NCBI RefSeq assembly: GCF_947169445.1
Contig: NZ_CAMVPU010000002.1
Span: forward strand, 1 to 64,000
Origin: an uncultured Butyrivibrio sp.
GTDB taxonomy: Bacteria > Bacillota > Clostridia > Lachnospirales > Lachnospiraceae
Direction of reading: 5' to 3'
Length of the DNA: 64,000 bases
In this document: positions 33,861 through 45,694 of the stretch, piece by piece
Layout: each line of letters starts with the position of its first letter
How positions within the stretch are numbered: position 1 is the stretch's first letter
The notes under the pieces: generated by a model
Database searches by the model: none
Told to the model about the DNA's origin: nothing
The model's input: only the letters and a program-made list of their open reading frames with translations
Made by a program: the position numbers and the translations under genes

Positions 33861-36121
33861 CAGTAACCTACTCTGTAGCTGGAAGTCCACTCGGGCTGCT
33901 CAACTTTGTTTTCCACTTCAACCCAGTTATAGTCCTCATCCAGATATCCACCGCTTAACATCTGTTGCCACATTGAATCAGTATATCGGTTTGAAATATC
34001 CGTTTCAAACTGATAGAAGCTGTAAACACTTCCGGATGCAATATGAAGCTCTCCATCTATTGGAAATACGACGTAAACCGCATCGGCGCCGCCTGTTCCC
34101 ACTTCAAGAACTGTTCCGTTTGGATCTGTAGCAATGTCAGCAACGATAGGGCATGGAGCCTGATAACTGTAAACCAGATCTCCTTCATATTTTTCCTGAT
34201 TTACCTCTCTCCAGAAATGCTCTATATATCCGCCATAGCATCTTATAAACTCGTAGTCATCATCAGAAAGACTCTCATTTACCAGCTCTTTTTCTGAGAT
34301 TGTCAAAAGAGTTCCTGCTATTTCGGTCAGCTTGTCCATATCCTTCTTGGTAGAATCGCTGATCATTCCATAGCTTTCAAGACCTTCCTTCGTCTTCTCT
34401 GAAAGGAATTTAAGTCTGCTGTAGACCACAGGCTCCGGATCAACATATCCTCTGTCATCCATTTCCTCTTCATCACCGCCGCCCATCTCAGCCATTACCT
34501 GTTTGGCGTAGAGAATTGTGTCATGCTTAAGTTCGCAGTATGAACCTGCGAAAGCCTCCAGGTTCTTCTTTTGCCATTCATCACTTTGCATGTATGAGGG
34601 ATAGCCTTTCCCTCTGGTCTCAAAAAGAGGTCTTAATGTGTTAAGCCACCCTGCATAAAGACTGGCATTCCAAAGCGACGCATCACTATTATTGAATTTA
34701 TCTGACACAATTGTCAGATTATCAGTGTAATTCTTGTACTCCGTGGCACCATTTTCGCTTAGGATTTCAAAAGCCTTTTTTGAGCCAAGAGCTGCAGCTG
34801 TATCCAAAGTATCCGGCAAGTATCTCCTGTCGCCATCCTTATTTTCTTCCACAGCGCTATAGACGAGCCTTTGCATTATTGCTGCATCTATTGTAAATCT
34901 CTGCCCCATAAATCTGTAGGATAAAATTATCGGGTCATTTCCTTCCAAAACTGGAATTGAATTAACCTGCGGAGGATCAAGCTTTTGCATTGACTCAAAC
35001 AGAGTATTAAAGGCAGCTTCATCTTTAAGATCCGACGTATCCGGAAGCTTACCATAGGCTGTTTTCATCAGGTCTATCAGCTCCATATATCCCGGATCAT
35101 CTGATTTTCCCGCAAAAAAGCTTGTGATATTGTAGATACTCTCCCACTTATCCACATTCTTTGAAATGGCCAGCGTCTGCAATGCTGCACTTCTTGCGAA
35201 GGCTTCAGTGTCCAGCTTGTAGGAAATACGTCCATACCACATCATTCCACGGAAATACTGTTCAAGCTGTTCATCCCCTTCATAATATCCACGGGGCTTA
35301 TACTGGGAATAATCTTCAAGCATGTTGGAAATGGCACACTCATCTATGCCTTCCGCAGCCATTATTTTGTCATACTCATGATTTATTGTCTCTTTATCCG
35401 CCTCAAGGGCCACCGGCATATCCACATCTACCCCAAGAAGTTTACATCCAATGTAGAAAAATGCCATATTGCTAACGGCAGCATTGTACCAGTCAGTATC
35501 CTTAAGTTCTTCACACTGCGCCTCTGATTCCGAAAGCATCTGCCTGCTCAGAGTCTTTATCTCCTCTGACAGGTAACTTTTTTCACAATTCTTCATCAGA
35601 TATGAAAAATACAGATGGTAAGTATGCATCAGGGAATCTACAGTAATAAAACTTGGGGTCTGATTATAACGGTTACTTTCATATATATCAAAAAACTCAT
35701 CGTAATTTCTTTTTACGACAACAAATCCATTTTTTGAAATCAAATCCCTGACTTTGGCTGCATCAAAATAAATACTTTCATAATCCGGGAAAAAAGTGTA
35801 CCTCTGATTCTGATTAAGGACAACATTAGAAAGATCTTTTTCCACAGTATAATCCGGAACAGCTGGGACAAGCTCCGGGTTATAGTAAATAGTCTCTTCC
35901 ACGCCAAGAAGTGACTTCTTAGCTGCGTCACCAGCATCACTTTTTTCTGAATCAGATGTATCTGCCGTTTCCTGTGATGTATCACTTGCATCCGAAGAAT
36001 TCTGAGTATCAACTTCGGAAGCTTCCTGATTTGGTACTTCCTGGCCGCTTTCTGTAGCTGATATGCCGCAGCCGGTCAATAGTACAGCTGATAAAATTAC
36101 CGATAACACTCTCTTTTTCAT
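33860..36121 (-). CDS. DUF3160 lipoprotein
   Basis: A 753-residue secreted lipoprotein. The signal MKKRVLSVILSAVLLTG ends at lipidated Cys18. A Ser/Thr/Asp/Glu-rich linker (about 24-70) precedes a large helical domain of the DUF3160 type, with SFITVDSLMHTYHLYFSYL and the later SLWNASLYAGWLNTLRPL. The C-terminus holds PCPIVADIATDPNGTVLEVGTGGADAVYVVFPI, typical of the family. No catalytic residues are established. It is translationally coupled to the membrane-anchored gene downstream. Confidence 0.88.
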   Translation of the reverse strand: MKKRVLSVILSAVLLTGCGISATESGQEVPNQEASEVDTQNSSDASDTSQETADTSDSEKSDAGDAAKKSLLGVEETIYYNPELVPAVPDYTVEKDLSNVVLNQNQRYTFFPDYESIYFDAAKVRDLISKNGFVVVKRNYDEFFDIYESNRYNQTPSFITVDSLMHTYHLYFSYLMKNCEKSYLSEEIKTLSRQMLSESEAQCEELKDTDWYNAAVSNMAFFYIGCKLLGVDVDMPVALEADKETINHEYDKIMAAEGIDECAISNMLEDYSQYKPRGYYEGDEQLEQYFRGMMWYGRISYKLDTEAFARSAALQTLAISKNVDKWESIYNITSFFAGKSDDPGYMELIDLMKTAYGKLPDTSDLKDEAAFNTLFESMQKLDPPQVNSIPVLEGNDPIILSYRFMGQRFTIDAAIMQRLVYSAVEENKDGDRRYLPDTLDTAAALGSKKAFEILSENGATEYKNYTDNLTIVSDKFNNSDASLWNASLYAGWLNTLRPLFETRGKGYPSYMQSDEWQKKNLEAFAGSYCELKHDTILYAKQVMAEMGGGDEEEMDDRGYVDPEPVVYSRLKFLSEKTKEGLESYGMISDSTKKDMDKLTEIAGTLLTISEKELVNESLSDDDYEFIRCYGGYIEHFWREVNQEKYEGDLVYSYQAPCPIVADIATDPNGTVLEVGTGGADAVYVVFPIDGELHIASGSVYSFYQFETDISNRYTDSMWQQMLSGGYLDEDYNWVEVENKVEQPEWTSSYRVGY

Positions 36122-36184
36122 AATTATCCCCTCGCTTTGAACATATATTGAACATCTGCTAAGTAAGCTCTTTAGTTATAATTA

Positions 36185-36901
36185 TCAGCACACATTTTTA
36201 ACAATGCCTATAGAAACATAGTTATCAAGGACTGCACCGTAGTCAGTTTTTTCTTCCTTCTGAGGACAAAAAACTCCATCCACCATAAGGCTCACGCCGC
36301 CATTTGAGAACTCCTCCACAGCCTTATATCTATCGGTAAAGAAGGATTTTCTCGAAACCAGTCTGTCCCTTAGTATTCCCTTGCACTCTTCCAAGTTGCA
36401 GTGAGCAAAATTCACGTTCCAGATCTGTCCCGGCACATATGGCTTGTCAATTAATTCTGCCATGATTTCTTTGAGATATCTGTCAGTTACCTCATGACAG
36501 CCATTCATGCCCTCTGAAAAGGCTATGGACAAAATCCCCTGGAATTCTCCTTCAAAAGCAGCTCCAACTGTGGCTGAATACTGGATATCCGATGCCACAT
36601 TGAATCCAAAATTGATTCCTGAAAAAATAACGTCAGGCTTTTCCGGCATTATGCTAAGAACGCCCACTCTGACGCAGTCTCCCGGCGTTCCCGTGCAGGA
36701 AAAAGCATGTACTCCTTCAACCGAAAAATCAAAAGGATGCACATCTATTGGGTGTCTAAGTGTTATGCTGTGAGACGCAGCACTTCTCTGGCTTTCGGGC
36801 GCAATCACCCACACCTCTCCGAATTCTTTCGCAGCCTCTGCAAGTCTTCTTATACCGTCAGATTCTATTCCATCATCATTTGTTATCAAAATTTTGCGCA
36901 T
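36185..36901 (-). CDS. surE: 5'/3'-nucleotidase SurE
   Basis: A 238-residue metal-dependent phosphatase acting on nucleoside monophosphates and sometimes polyphosphate. The N-terminal ILITNDDGIES (Asp9, Asp10), the PESQRSAASHSITL loop and SGINFGFNVASDIQYSATVGAAFEG, with its metal-binding Asn, are all present. It begins just downstream of the AKR promoter region and reads away from it; 63 bp separates it from the DUF3160 gene on the same strand. Confidence 0.95.
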   Translation of the reverse strand: MRKILITNDDGIESDGIRRLAEAAKEFGEVWVIAPESQRSAASHSITLRHPIDVHPFDFSVEGVHAFSCTGTPGDCVRVGVLSIMPEKPDVIFSGINFGFNVASDIQYSATVGAAFEGEFQGILSIAFSEGMNGCHEVTDRYLKEIMAELIDKPYVPGQIWNVNFAHCNLEECKGILRDRLVSRKSFFTDRYKAVEEFSNGGVSLMVDGVFCPQKEEKTDYGAVLDNYVSIGIVKNVC

Positions 36902-36993
36902 AAATTACTTCTCCATCAATCATATTTTCTATAAATATGGTAGCCCACCAAAAGTTCGTTTGCAACTCCTGTAACAATTTTATAAAATATAAT

Positions 36994-37022
36994 TTTACAA
37001 AATACATGTCATATCATATAAT
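36994..37022 (+). promoter_or_regulatory. Sigma-A-type promoter of the AKR gene
   Basis: TTTACA (36994-36999), a 17-bp spacer and TATAAT (37017-37022), 42 bp before the start at 37064, which has an AAAGGAG site. Confidence 0.7.
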
Positions 37023-37063
37023 TTTGTTGTAAATATTTCTTTGAATAAAAAAAGGAGATTTCT

Positions 37064-38266
37064 ATGGAGTACAGGCAGAACAAGAAGGGGGAACCAATAT
37101 CTATACTGGGATATGGCTGCATGAGATTTACGACCAGTGGCAGAGGTATCGATATAGATAAGGCAGAAAAGGAAATAATGGCAGCCTATGAAGCAGGGGT
37201 TAATTACTTCGACACTGCTTATGTTTATTCCGGAAGCGAAGCTGCACTGGGGGAGATACTAGAGCGAAATGGAATCCGGGAAAAAGTAAATATCGCAACG
37301 AAACTTCCGCAGTACCTTGTTGGCAGTAGAAATGCTCTGGACAAGTATTTTGATGAGGAATTAAAAAGACTTCGCACGACATATGTTGATTATTACCTTA
37401 TGCATCACATGACTGCTATGAATCAGTGGGATAAGCTTGAAACTGTGGGCATAAGGGATTGGATTGAGGAAAAGAAACGAAAAGGCCAGATAAAAAACAT
37501 AGGTTTCTCATACCATGGAAACACTGAGGATTTCATAGGAATCCTTGATGCCTATGACTGGGATTTTTGCCAAATACAGTATAACTACATGGATGAGCAT
37601 TCCCAGGCGGGTCGCAAGGGACTAGAACATGCTGCGAAAAAAGGAATTCCCGTAGTAATTATGGAGCCACTTCGCGGAGGGAAGCTGGTAAATCTTTTGC
37701 CGACAAAAGCCAAGGCTCTTATCGCGTCTCAGCCAACCAGCTATACTGCGGCAGAATATGGCCTTAGATGGCTTTGGAATCAGCCTGAGGTCACCTGCGT
37801 TTTGTCAGGAATGAATTCTATAGAAATGGTAAAAGAAAATTGCAGAATAGCGTCGAATGCTACTGCAGGATCTTTTACCAAAGATGATTTTGCACTGATT
37901 GAGCAGATAAAAAAGATTATATCGGAATCAGAACTGGTGGGATGTACAGGCTGCAGATACTGCATGCCATGCCCTAAGGGTGTTGATATTCCTGCACTCT
38001 TTAGAAGCTACAATATGACCGCTTTGGACAGCAGATCAGCTGCAAGATTTGAGTATGCACAAACAGTAGGACTAAAGAAGGAACCTGCATTTGCCACACA
38101 GTGTATCGAATGCGGCAAATGTGAGCAGCATTGTCCTCAGAACATTCCGATCAGAAAGATGATCAAGGAAGCTGACAAGGTTATCCGTCCATGGCCATAC
38201 AAGGTTGGAATAAATGTTGCCAGAAAGTTTATGTTAAGGAAAGGCAAAGAGTCATCACAGAAGTAA
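37064..38266 (+). CDS. Aldo/keto reductase with C-terminal ferredoxin-like domain
   Basis: A 400-residue protein. The TIM-barrel AKR part has the tetrad Asp50 (YFDTAYVYSGSE), Tyr55 and Lys80 (ATKLP), with His in YYLMHHM. From about 285 there is a ferredoxin-type tail with CTGCRYCMPCPKG and CIECGKCEQHCPQ, consistent with Fe-S clusters. This architecture is widespread in anaerobes; electrons may pass between NAD(P)H and ferredoxin-like carriers. Substrate unknown. Confidence 0.94.
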   Translation: MEYRQNKKGEPISILGYGCMRFTTSGRGIDIDKAEKEIMAAYEAGVNYFDTAYVYSGSEAALGEILERNGIREKVNIATKLPQYLVGSRNALDKYFDEELKRLRTTYVDYYLMHHMTAMNQWDKLETVGIRDWIEEKKRKGQIKNIGFSYHGNTEDFIGILDAYDWDFCQIQYNYMDEHSQAGRKGLEHAAKKGIPVVIMEPLRGGKLVNLLPTKAKALIASQPTSYTAAEYGLRWLWNQPEVTCVLSGMNSIEMVKENCRIASNATAGSFTKDDFALIEQIKKIISESELVGCTGCRYCMPCPKGVDIPALFRSYNMTALDSRSAARFEYAQTVGLKKEPAFATQCIECGKCEQHCPQNIPIRKMIKEADKVIRPWPYKVGINVARKFMLRKGKESSQK

Positions 38267-38425
38267 AAAAATGACCTGAAAAAGCATGATTTAACAAAAA
38301 GAAAGCTATTTCTAATTATCGTAAAAGTCTCTCAGGTGCTAGAATATGCCTCATGAAATGTCTTTTGTCCATATAAGTTCAGACAATGAAAGTGTCAACT
38401 ATTGAAGAATGGTCTGAGACATTAA

Positions 38426-39571
<1,146 letters not shown>

Positions 39572-39676
39572 AAAAATATCCTCTTATTCCGCTAAAATAG
39601 CTATATTATTATTTGAAATAATGGAATAAAATAGAAAATAGCTAACAAGATTAAAAGTTTTGAGGAGGTTTCTAAT

Positions 39677-40231
39677 ATGTTTTGTCCTAATTGTGGAAGT
39701 GAAGTAGAAGAGGGATCAAAGTTCTGTCCTAATTGCGGAGCTAGTTTATCTAATGAAAGCTCAAATGCTGCAAATGATACAACTACTGGTTTTAATCCTA
39801 ACACTAATCCGGGTCAGCCAAGTGGCTTTGATTACAACAATTATCAGCAGCAGAATAACAGTTACAATGCACCGTATTATCTTAATACCGCAGGTATCAC
39901 CAAGAGAAATCTCGCTCTTGCAATAATCCTTTCTATTGTAACCTGTGGACTTTATTCAATCTATTGGTTTATTGTACTTACTGATGAGACTAATCAGCTT
40001 GCAAATCGTCAGGATGGTGCTTCCGGCGTAATTGCATTTATATTCTCTATTATTACTTGCGGAATATATTATTTTTATTGGTCTTACAAGTTGGGAGAGA
40101 AGGTTGATACTATTAAGGGAACTCCAAATGGAAGTTCAGCAATTCTTTTCCTGATCCTGAGTATCTTCGGACTTGGAATCGTCAACTACATCATCGCTCA
40201 GGATGCAATTAACAACGTAGTTCCTGCATAA
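39677..40231 (+). CDS. Zinc-ribbon / DUF4234 membrane protein
   Basis: A 184-residue protein. The N-terminal zinc ribbon has Cys3-x-x-Cys6 and Cys17-x-x-Cys20 (MFCPNCGSEV...KFCPNCGAS), then an Asn/Gln/Tyr-rich flexible linker (30-75). Three membrane segments of the DUF4234 type follow (NLALAIILSIVTCGLYSIYWF...). The arrangement suits a small membrane sensor or assembly factor; function unknown. An AGGAGG site precedes the ATG. Confidence 0.87.
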   Translation: MFCPNCGSEVEEGSKFCPNCGASLSNESSNAANDTTTGFNPNTNPGQPSGFDYNNYQQQNNSYNAPYYLNTAGITKRNLALAIILSIVTCGLYSIYWFIVLTDETNQLANRQDGASGVIAFIFSIITCGIYYFYWSYKLGEKVDTIKGTPNGSSAILFLILSIFGLGIVNYIIAQDAINNVVPA

Positions 40232-40246
40232 TATATGAATCAAATT

Positions 40247-40306
40247 AAAAGAAGTTTTTCCATGGTTCAAAACTATTGATCCAGATGGAAAAACTTCTTT
40301 TTTATT
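40247..40306. terminator. Bidirectional intrinsic terminator
   Basis: The 17-bp arms at 40247-40263 and 40285-40301 are complementary and contain AGAAGTTTTTCC, with a T run after and an A run before. It ends the DUF4234 gene and the convergent MATE gene. Confidence 0.88.
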
Positions 40307-40315
40307 CTTATTATT

Positions 40316-41668
40316 CTACCTTGTCAGGTCTTTTACCCACTTATACTTTCTAAAGCGGTACATTACCCACGGAATCTTTCCGACTTCATCCACACAGGTA
40401 CATGCATAGACCAAAAGAGGCGACCAGTGGAAAACAAATGCCCCAAGTAGCGCAAGCGGAATAGCTATGCACCACATAGTCACTATCAGACTGTACATGT
40501 CGAAGAGTGTGTCACCGCCGCCATCAAGAACACCGTTGATTGTAACTGTGTTGACAGCTCGTCCGATCATATAAACAGACATTATTATCATCATCCCCAC
40601 AAGATAATGTCTTGCCTGATCTGTCAGGATTACTCCATTAACCACCACAGGTGTCACCAAAAGAACCAGGCCTGTAGATATAAAACCTATCACATAAGAA
40701 ATGTTCTTTAGCTTGATTCCATAAGCCTTTCCACGCTCCAGCTTACCCGCTCCAAGCTCATTTCCAACTATAATTCCCGCTGCACTTCCTATACCATTAC
40801 ACATGCAGCATATAAGGTCTCTTACAACAGCTGCAATAGAGTTCGCCGCAGCTGCATCCACGCCAAGATGTCCCATTATCGCTGTGTATGATGTAAATCC
40901 AATTCCCCAGCAAAGTGACCCGCCAAGAAGCGGCCAGAACTGCTTGTTAAAATCATGATGAAGTTGCTTTGGAATCTGCATAAATCTTGAAAAAGCAGGT
41001 CTGATATAATCCGGCTTCATCGAAATTATCACACACAGTAATAATTCTATTATCCTGGAAATCGTCGTTGCCAAAGCCGCACCCCTAGCTTCCATTCTGG
41101 GAACTCCAAGAAATCCGAAGATAAATACAGCATTAAAACCAATGTTGAGAATAACCGCCGCAGAGCTTATAAACGCTCCCTCTTTTACCCTCTCTGTAAC
41201 CTTCATGATGGCCAGATAACTCTGAGAAATACCCGTCAAAAGATATGACCAGCCCGCGATTCTAAGGTACGAAATTCCAATATCAATAAGCACCTGATCC
41301 GCTGCAAAAATATGCATCAGCTGCGATGGAATCAGTTCACACAGCAAAAAGAAGATGATTGAAACAATCCCGCACACCATCAACATCAGGTTAAAGATAT
41401 TCTGTAGTGCCTTTTTATCGCCTTTTCCCCAGTACTGGGCGCCCAATATCGCACCGGCAGTTGTTGCCGAAAACAGGAACATATTCTGAACAAACTGAAT
41501 CTGTGTTGCAAGTGACACCGCTGTCATTTGTTCCTGTTTTACTCTTCCCAGCATTAGTGCATCTGCCGCAGCCACCATAGCCAGCATCAGACTCTGAAGT
41601 GCTATCGGAAGAGCAATCCGAGCAAGATTTCTATAAAATTGTTTGTTGTCAATTTGCATTTTTTTCAT
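40316..41668 (-). CDS. MATE-family efflux transporter
   Basis: A sodium- or proton-driven multidrug/metabolite exporter of 450 residues with twelve helices. Family segments include RIALPIALQSLMLAMVAAADALMLGR and AANSIAAVVRDLICCMCNGIGSAAGIIVGNELGAG. The start at 41668 is preferred over a longer frame from 41716: those extra codons lie inside the GH51 terminator hairpin at 41689-41724. No good ribosome site is seen, so the next Met at 41659 is possible too. Confidence 0.92.
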   Translation of the reverse strand: MKKMQIDNKQFYRNLARIALPIALQSLMLAMVAAADALMLGRVKQEQMTAVSLATQIQFVQNMFLFSATTAGAILGAQYWGKGDKKALQNIFNLMLMVCGIVSIIFFLLCELIPSQLMHIFAADQVLIDIGISYLRIAGWSYLLTGISQSYLAIMKVTERVKEGAFISSAAVILNIGFNAVFIFGFLGVPRMEARGAALATTISRIIELLLCVIISMKPDYIRPAFSRFMQIPKQLHHDFNKQFWPLLGGSLCWGIGFTSYTAIMGHLGVDAAAANSIAAVVRDLICCMCNGIGSAAGIIVGNELGAGKLERGKAYGIKLKNISYVIGFISTGLVLLVTPVVVNGVILTDQARHYLVGMMIIMSVYMIGRAVNTVTINGVLDGGGDTLFDMYSLIVTMWCIAIPLALLGAFVFHWSPLLVYACTCVDEVGKIPWVMYRFRKYKWVKDLTR

Positions 41669-41688
41669 AATTACTAATAATACGACAA

Positions 41689-41724
41689 AGCCGCAGATGA
41701 AAACAAGCATTTTCATCTGCGGCT
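41689..41724 (-). terminator. Intrinsic terminator of the GH51 gene
   Basis: 15-bp perfect arms (41689-41703 and 41710-41724; core AGCCGCAGATG), with only a short TTTG after the stem on the minus strand. It lies between the GH51 stop and the MATE start. Confidence 0.75.
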
Positions 41725-41749
41725 ATTAATATGGCGTCCGCGAAGCCAA

Positions 41750-43282
<1,533 letters not shown>

Positions 43283-43364
43283 TTACCGCTACATTAACCA
43301 TCTTATCTCAAAGTTAATAAAAAGGAAATGGAAAAAACACAATTCTTTGCAAAAAAAATGATAA

Positions 43365-43589
43365 ACTGTTATTAGCTGGGTTGAGCTAAATATAATTGTC
43401 AGGCTAGTATTATTCATTATTGCCGTGATTTTTATAATTATCGGAGCATGCACACGGAACCGTAAAATGGATGTTGCGCAGGTGGGAGACCGTGAATGCA
43501 TACACTGTGGGCAGTGTATTGCAGTATGCCACAGTAATGCGTTGTCTTTTAAACCAGACAAAATTGCATTGCCACAGAAAAATAAATAA
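43365..43589 (+). pseudogene. Remnant of a membrane 4Fe-4S ferredoxin protein
   Basis: An open frame of 74 codons without an ATG/GTG/TTG at its head encodes a membrane helix (about 43389-43450, IVRLVLFIIAVIFIIIG) followed by RKMDVAQVGDRECIHCGQCIAVCHS. The four cysteines form one CxxCxxCxxxC cluster motif. The only ATG (43467) would give a 40-residue protein without the helix and lacks a ribosome site. It looks like the C-terminal end of a NapH/polyferredoxin-type membrane protein whose front has been lost. Confidence 0.72.
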
Positions 43590-43607
43590 AAATGGAGTAT
43601 TTAGATT

Positions 43608-44540
43608 ATGAGCAAAAAAAATGGACTTGTTAAACTTGGTGTATTCGCTGCACTTTTTGGCGGTGTTTATGCTTTCAGTAATTATATTTATAAAATTTCT
43701 TCAGTTCCCAAGCAGCATACAGATGAGGATGACGTAAGAGACTTTGATTCTTCCATTACTGATGGCCGCAAATTTATCAGAAATCACCCAGACAGGCAGG
43801 ATATGTATGTAGAAACTGTCGATCATATTAAGCTGCATGCTTCCTACATTCCAGCCAAAGATGAAACACACAAATATGCAATTATCATACATGGCATCTG
43901 GGACAATCATGAAGCAAACGGTGTCTACGCCCAGCACTATCTTGATATGGGTATAAACTGTCTTCTTCCAGACCTGCGTGGCTTTGGCAGAAGTGAAGGT
44001 AAATACATAGGTTACGGCTATGATGACAGGTTTGATATCATTGAATGGATAAACTGGATAATCAGAAGAGATCCTGCGGCCAAAATTTTCCTTCATGGAA
44101 TGAGCATGGGCTCAGCAACAACTCTTATGACTACAGGCGAACCTCTTCCAGAAAATGTAAAAGCCGCAATCGCAGACAGCGCCTATGCTACACTTCGCGA
44201 ACAGTTTGCTCATACCTACAAGATGTTCAAGGGTTCTTTTGTTCCGATTCCGATAGCTCTTTTCCTGTCCAGAGTTATTATAAAGCTGCGCTCGGGGTAT
44301 GATATCAACGATGTTAATCCTATTGAGGCTGTTAAGAATTCCAAGACACCAACTTTGTTCATACACGGTGACGATGATACCTTCATTGATCCTCATATGT
44401 GCTCCAGACTCTATGAAGCAGCAAATTGCCCTAAGCAGTACTGCATGATCCTAGGCGCAGGGCATATTGAAGGTGTGGTAAAAGATCCTGTGAATTACTG
44501 GAATAAAGTTGACAGCTTTCTTACAAAAGCGGGATTCTGA
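43608..44540 (+). CDS. Membrane-anchored alpha/beta hydrolase
   Basis: A 310-residue hydrolase with an N-terminal membrane anchor (about 9-28). The triad is Ser166 in HGMSMGSA, Asp in HGDDDTFIDP (near 256) and His286 in GAGHIEGV. IIHGIWDNHEANG provides the oxyanion hole, and DLRGFGRSEG is also typical. The family includes esterases, lipases and peptidases of the BAAT/'bem46' type. The substrate is not predictable. It lies 18 bp downstream of the ferredoxin remnant. Confidence 0.9.
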   Translation: MSKKNGLVKLGVFAALFGGVYAFSNYIYKISSVPKQHTDEDDVRDFDSSITDGRKFIRNHPDRQDMYVETVDHIKLHASYIPAKDETHKYAIIIHGIWDNHEANGVYAQHYLDMGINCLLPDLRGFGRSEGKYIGYGYDDRFDIIEWINWIIRRDPAAKIFLHGMSMGSATTLMTTGEPLPENVKAAIADSAYATLREQFAHTYKMFKGSFVPIPIALFLSRVIIKLRSGYDINDVNPIEAVKNSKTPTLFIHGDDDTFIDPHMCSRLYEAANCPKQYCMILGAGHIEGVVKDPVNYWNKVDSFLTKAGF

Positions 44541-44587
44541 TATAAAACGCACTGATTACAGATTACATTCAAAAACATCCATTTACT

Positions 44588-44632
44588 AAAAAAGGTGATT
44601 GTATGACTCATTTCATACGATCACCTTTTTTC
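44588..44632. terminator. Bidirectional intrinsic terminator
   Basis: AAAAAGGTGAT-GTATG pairs with CATAC-ATCACCTTTTT, with T tracts on both sides, between the hydrolase gene and the convergent AEC gene. Confidence 0.88.
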
Positions 44633-44639
44633 ATAATTA

Positions 44640-45632
44640 TCATATTACCCCAAGAGACTTAAGAACAAACAACCAGAAAGTCAGTGAAAAAGAACATCCA
44701 AAGGTTGTCATCATGATAATACTGCTGCTAAGAGTACCGTCATGTCCCATGTTTTTAGACATGATGAAACTTGAAACAGTAGTAGCAGAGCCCAGCATTA
44801 CCAAAAGAGCTATAACCTGCTCATTTCTAAAACCAAGCGCCACAGCGATTGGCATAAATATTCCGACCAACACAAAAAGCTTGATAAAGCTTGCTGCCAG
44901 TGTTGGCTTTATTTTATTCAAAGCCTTGGCATAATCAAAGGTTGCACCCATAGACATCAGTCCAAGTGGGGTAGCAAGTCCACCGATATTTGAAACCAGT
45001 GACCCCATTATTTTGGGCATTGGAATTTTCAGAAGAGACCATATAAGGCCGCAGAGAATACCAATTAAAATTGGATTTTTTATTATTCCAAGAGCTGTTT
45101 TTTTCATCAGCTCTTTTTTTACGCTGTCATTACTATTGTCTTCACTCGTATATCTTCCAAGAACCACTGACTTAGGAGCTGTCAGCATCAGGATAGTAAC
45201 TGCAAAGATGTTATAAAGTGGCACGCTTCCAATTATCATAAGTGGTGCCATTCCGGTGCTGCCTTCTCCGTAAATATTGTGAATAAAGGCAATTCCCAAA
45301 AGTGCAGCGCTGCTGCGATAGGACCCCTGTATGAATTCTCCGCGTTCAGCCTTGTTCTTTATGAGAAGCTTGGATAGAAGCGCGATGATAAAAATACTTG
45401 AAAGTGTTGCCCCGAAGCAAAAGAGTACAAACTTTCCGTTCCAGGTTCCGGCAAAATCCTGCTCTGCCAGATCTTCAAATAAAAGTACCGGAAGTGCAAT
45501 CTTAAAAACAAATTTGTTCATCCAGGCTGCAGCCTTTTCATCAATAATGTGGAGCTTGTTGAAAACATAGCCCAGCACCATCAGAAGAAAAATCGGCAGC
45601 GTGGCATTTAAACTAAAAACTAAATTCTCCAT
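44640..45632 (-). CDS. AEC-family (auxin efflux carrier-like) transporter
   Basis: A 330-residue protein with ten membrane helices in two halves. PIFLLMVLGYVFNKLHIID at the start and GGLATPLGLMSMGATFDY in the middle fit the AEC family, whose bacterial members move malate, malonate or similar organic anions or amino acids. There is no neighbouring enzyme or regulator to hint at a substrate. Confidence 0.9.
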   Translation of the reverse strand: MENLVFSLNATLPIFLLMVLGYVFNKLHIIDEKAAAWMNKFVFKIALPVLLFEDLAEQDFAGTWNGKFVLFCFGATLSSIFIIALLSKLLIKNKAERGEFIQGSYRSSAALLGIAFIHNIYGEGSTGMAPLMIIGSVPLYNIFAVTILMLTAPKSVVLGRYTSEDNSNDSVKKELMKKTALGIIKNPILIGILCGLIWSLLKIPMPKIMGSLVSNIGGLATPLGLMSMGATFDYAKALNKIKPTLAASFIKLFVLVGIFMPIAVALGFRNEQVIALLVMLGSATTVSSFIMSKNMGHDGTLSSSIIMMTTFGCSFSLTFWLFVLKSLGVI

Positions 45633-45694
45633 AACACTCTTTTCATAACCATTTAAATCTTATTACTCGATATACCAGCATTAATACCAGTTGC

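Noticed and set aside
41669..41716. 16-codon N-terminal extension of the MATE gene
   Set aside because: These codons lie inside the GH51 terminator hairpin (41689-41724) and add a second hydrophobic start not usual in the family.
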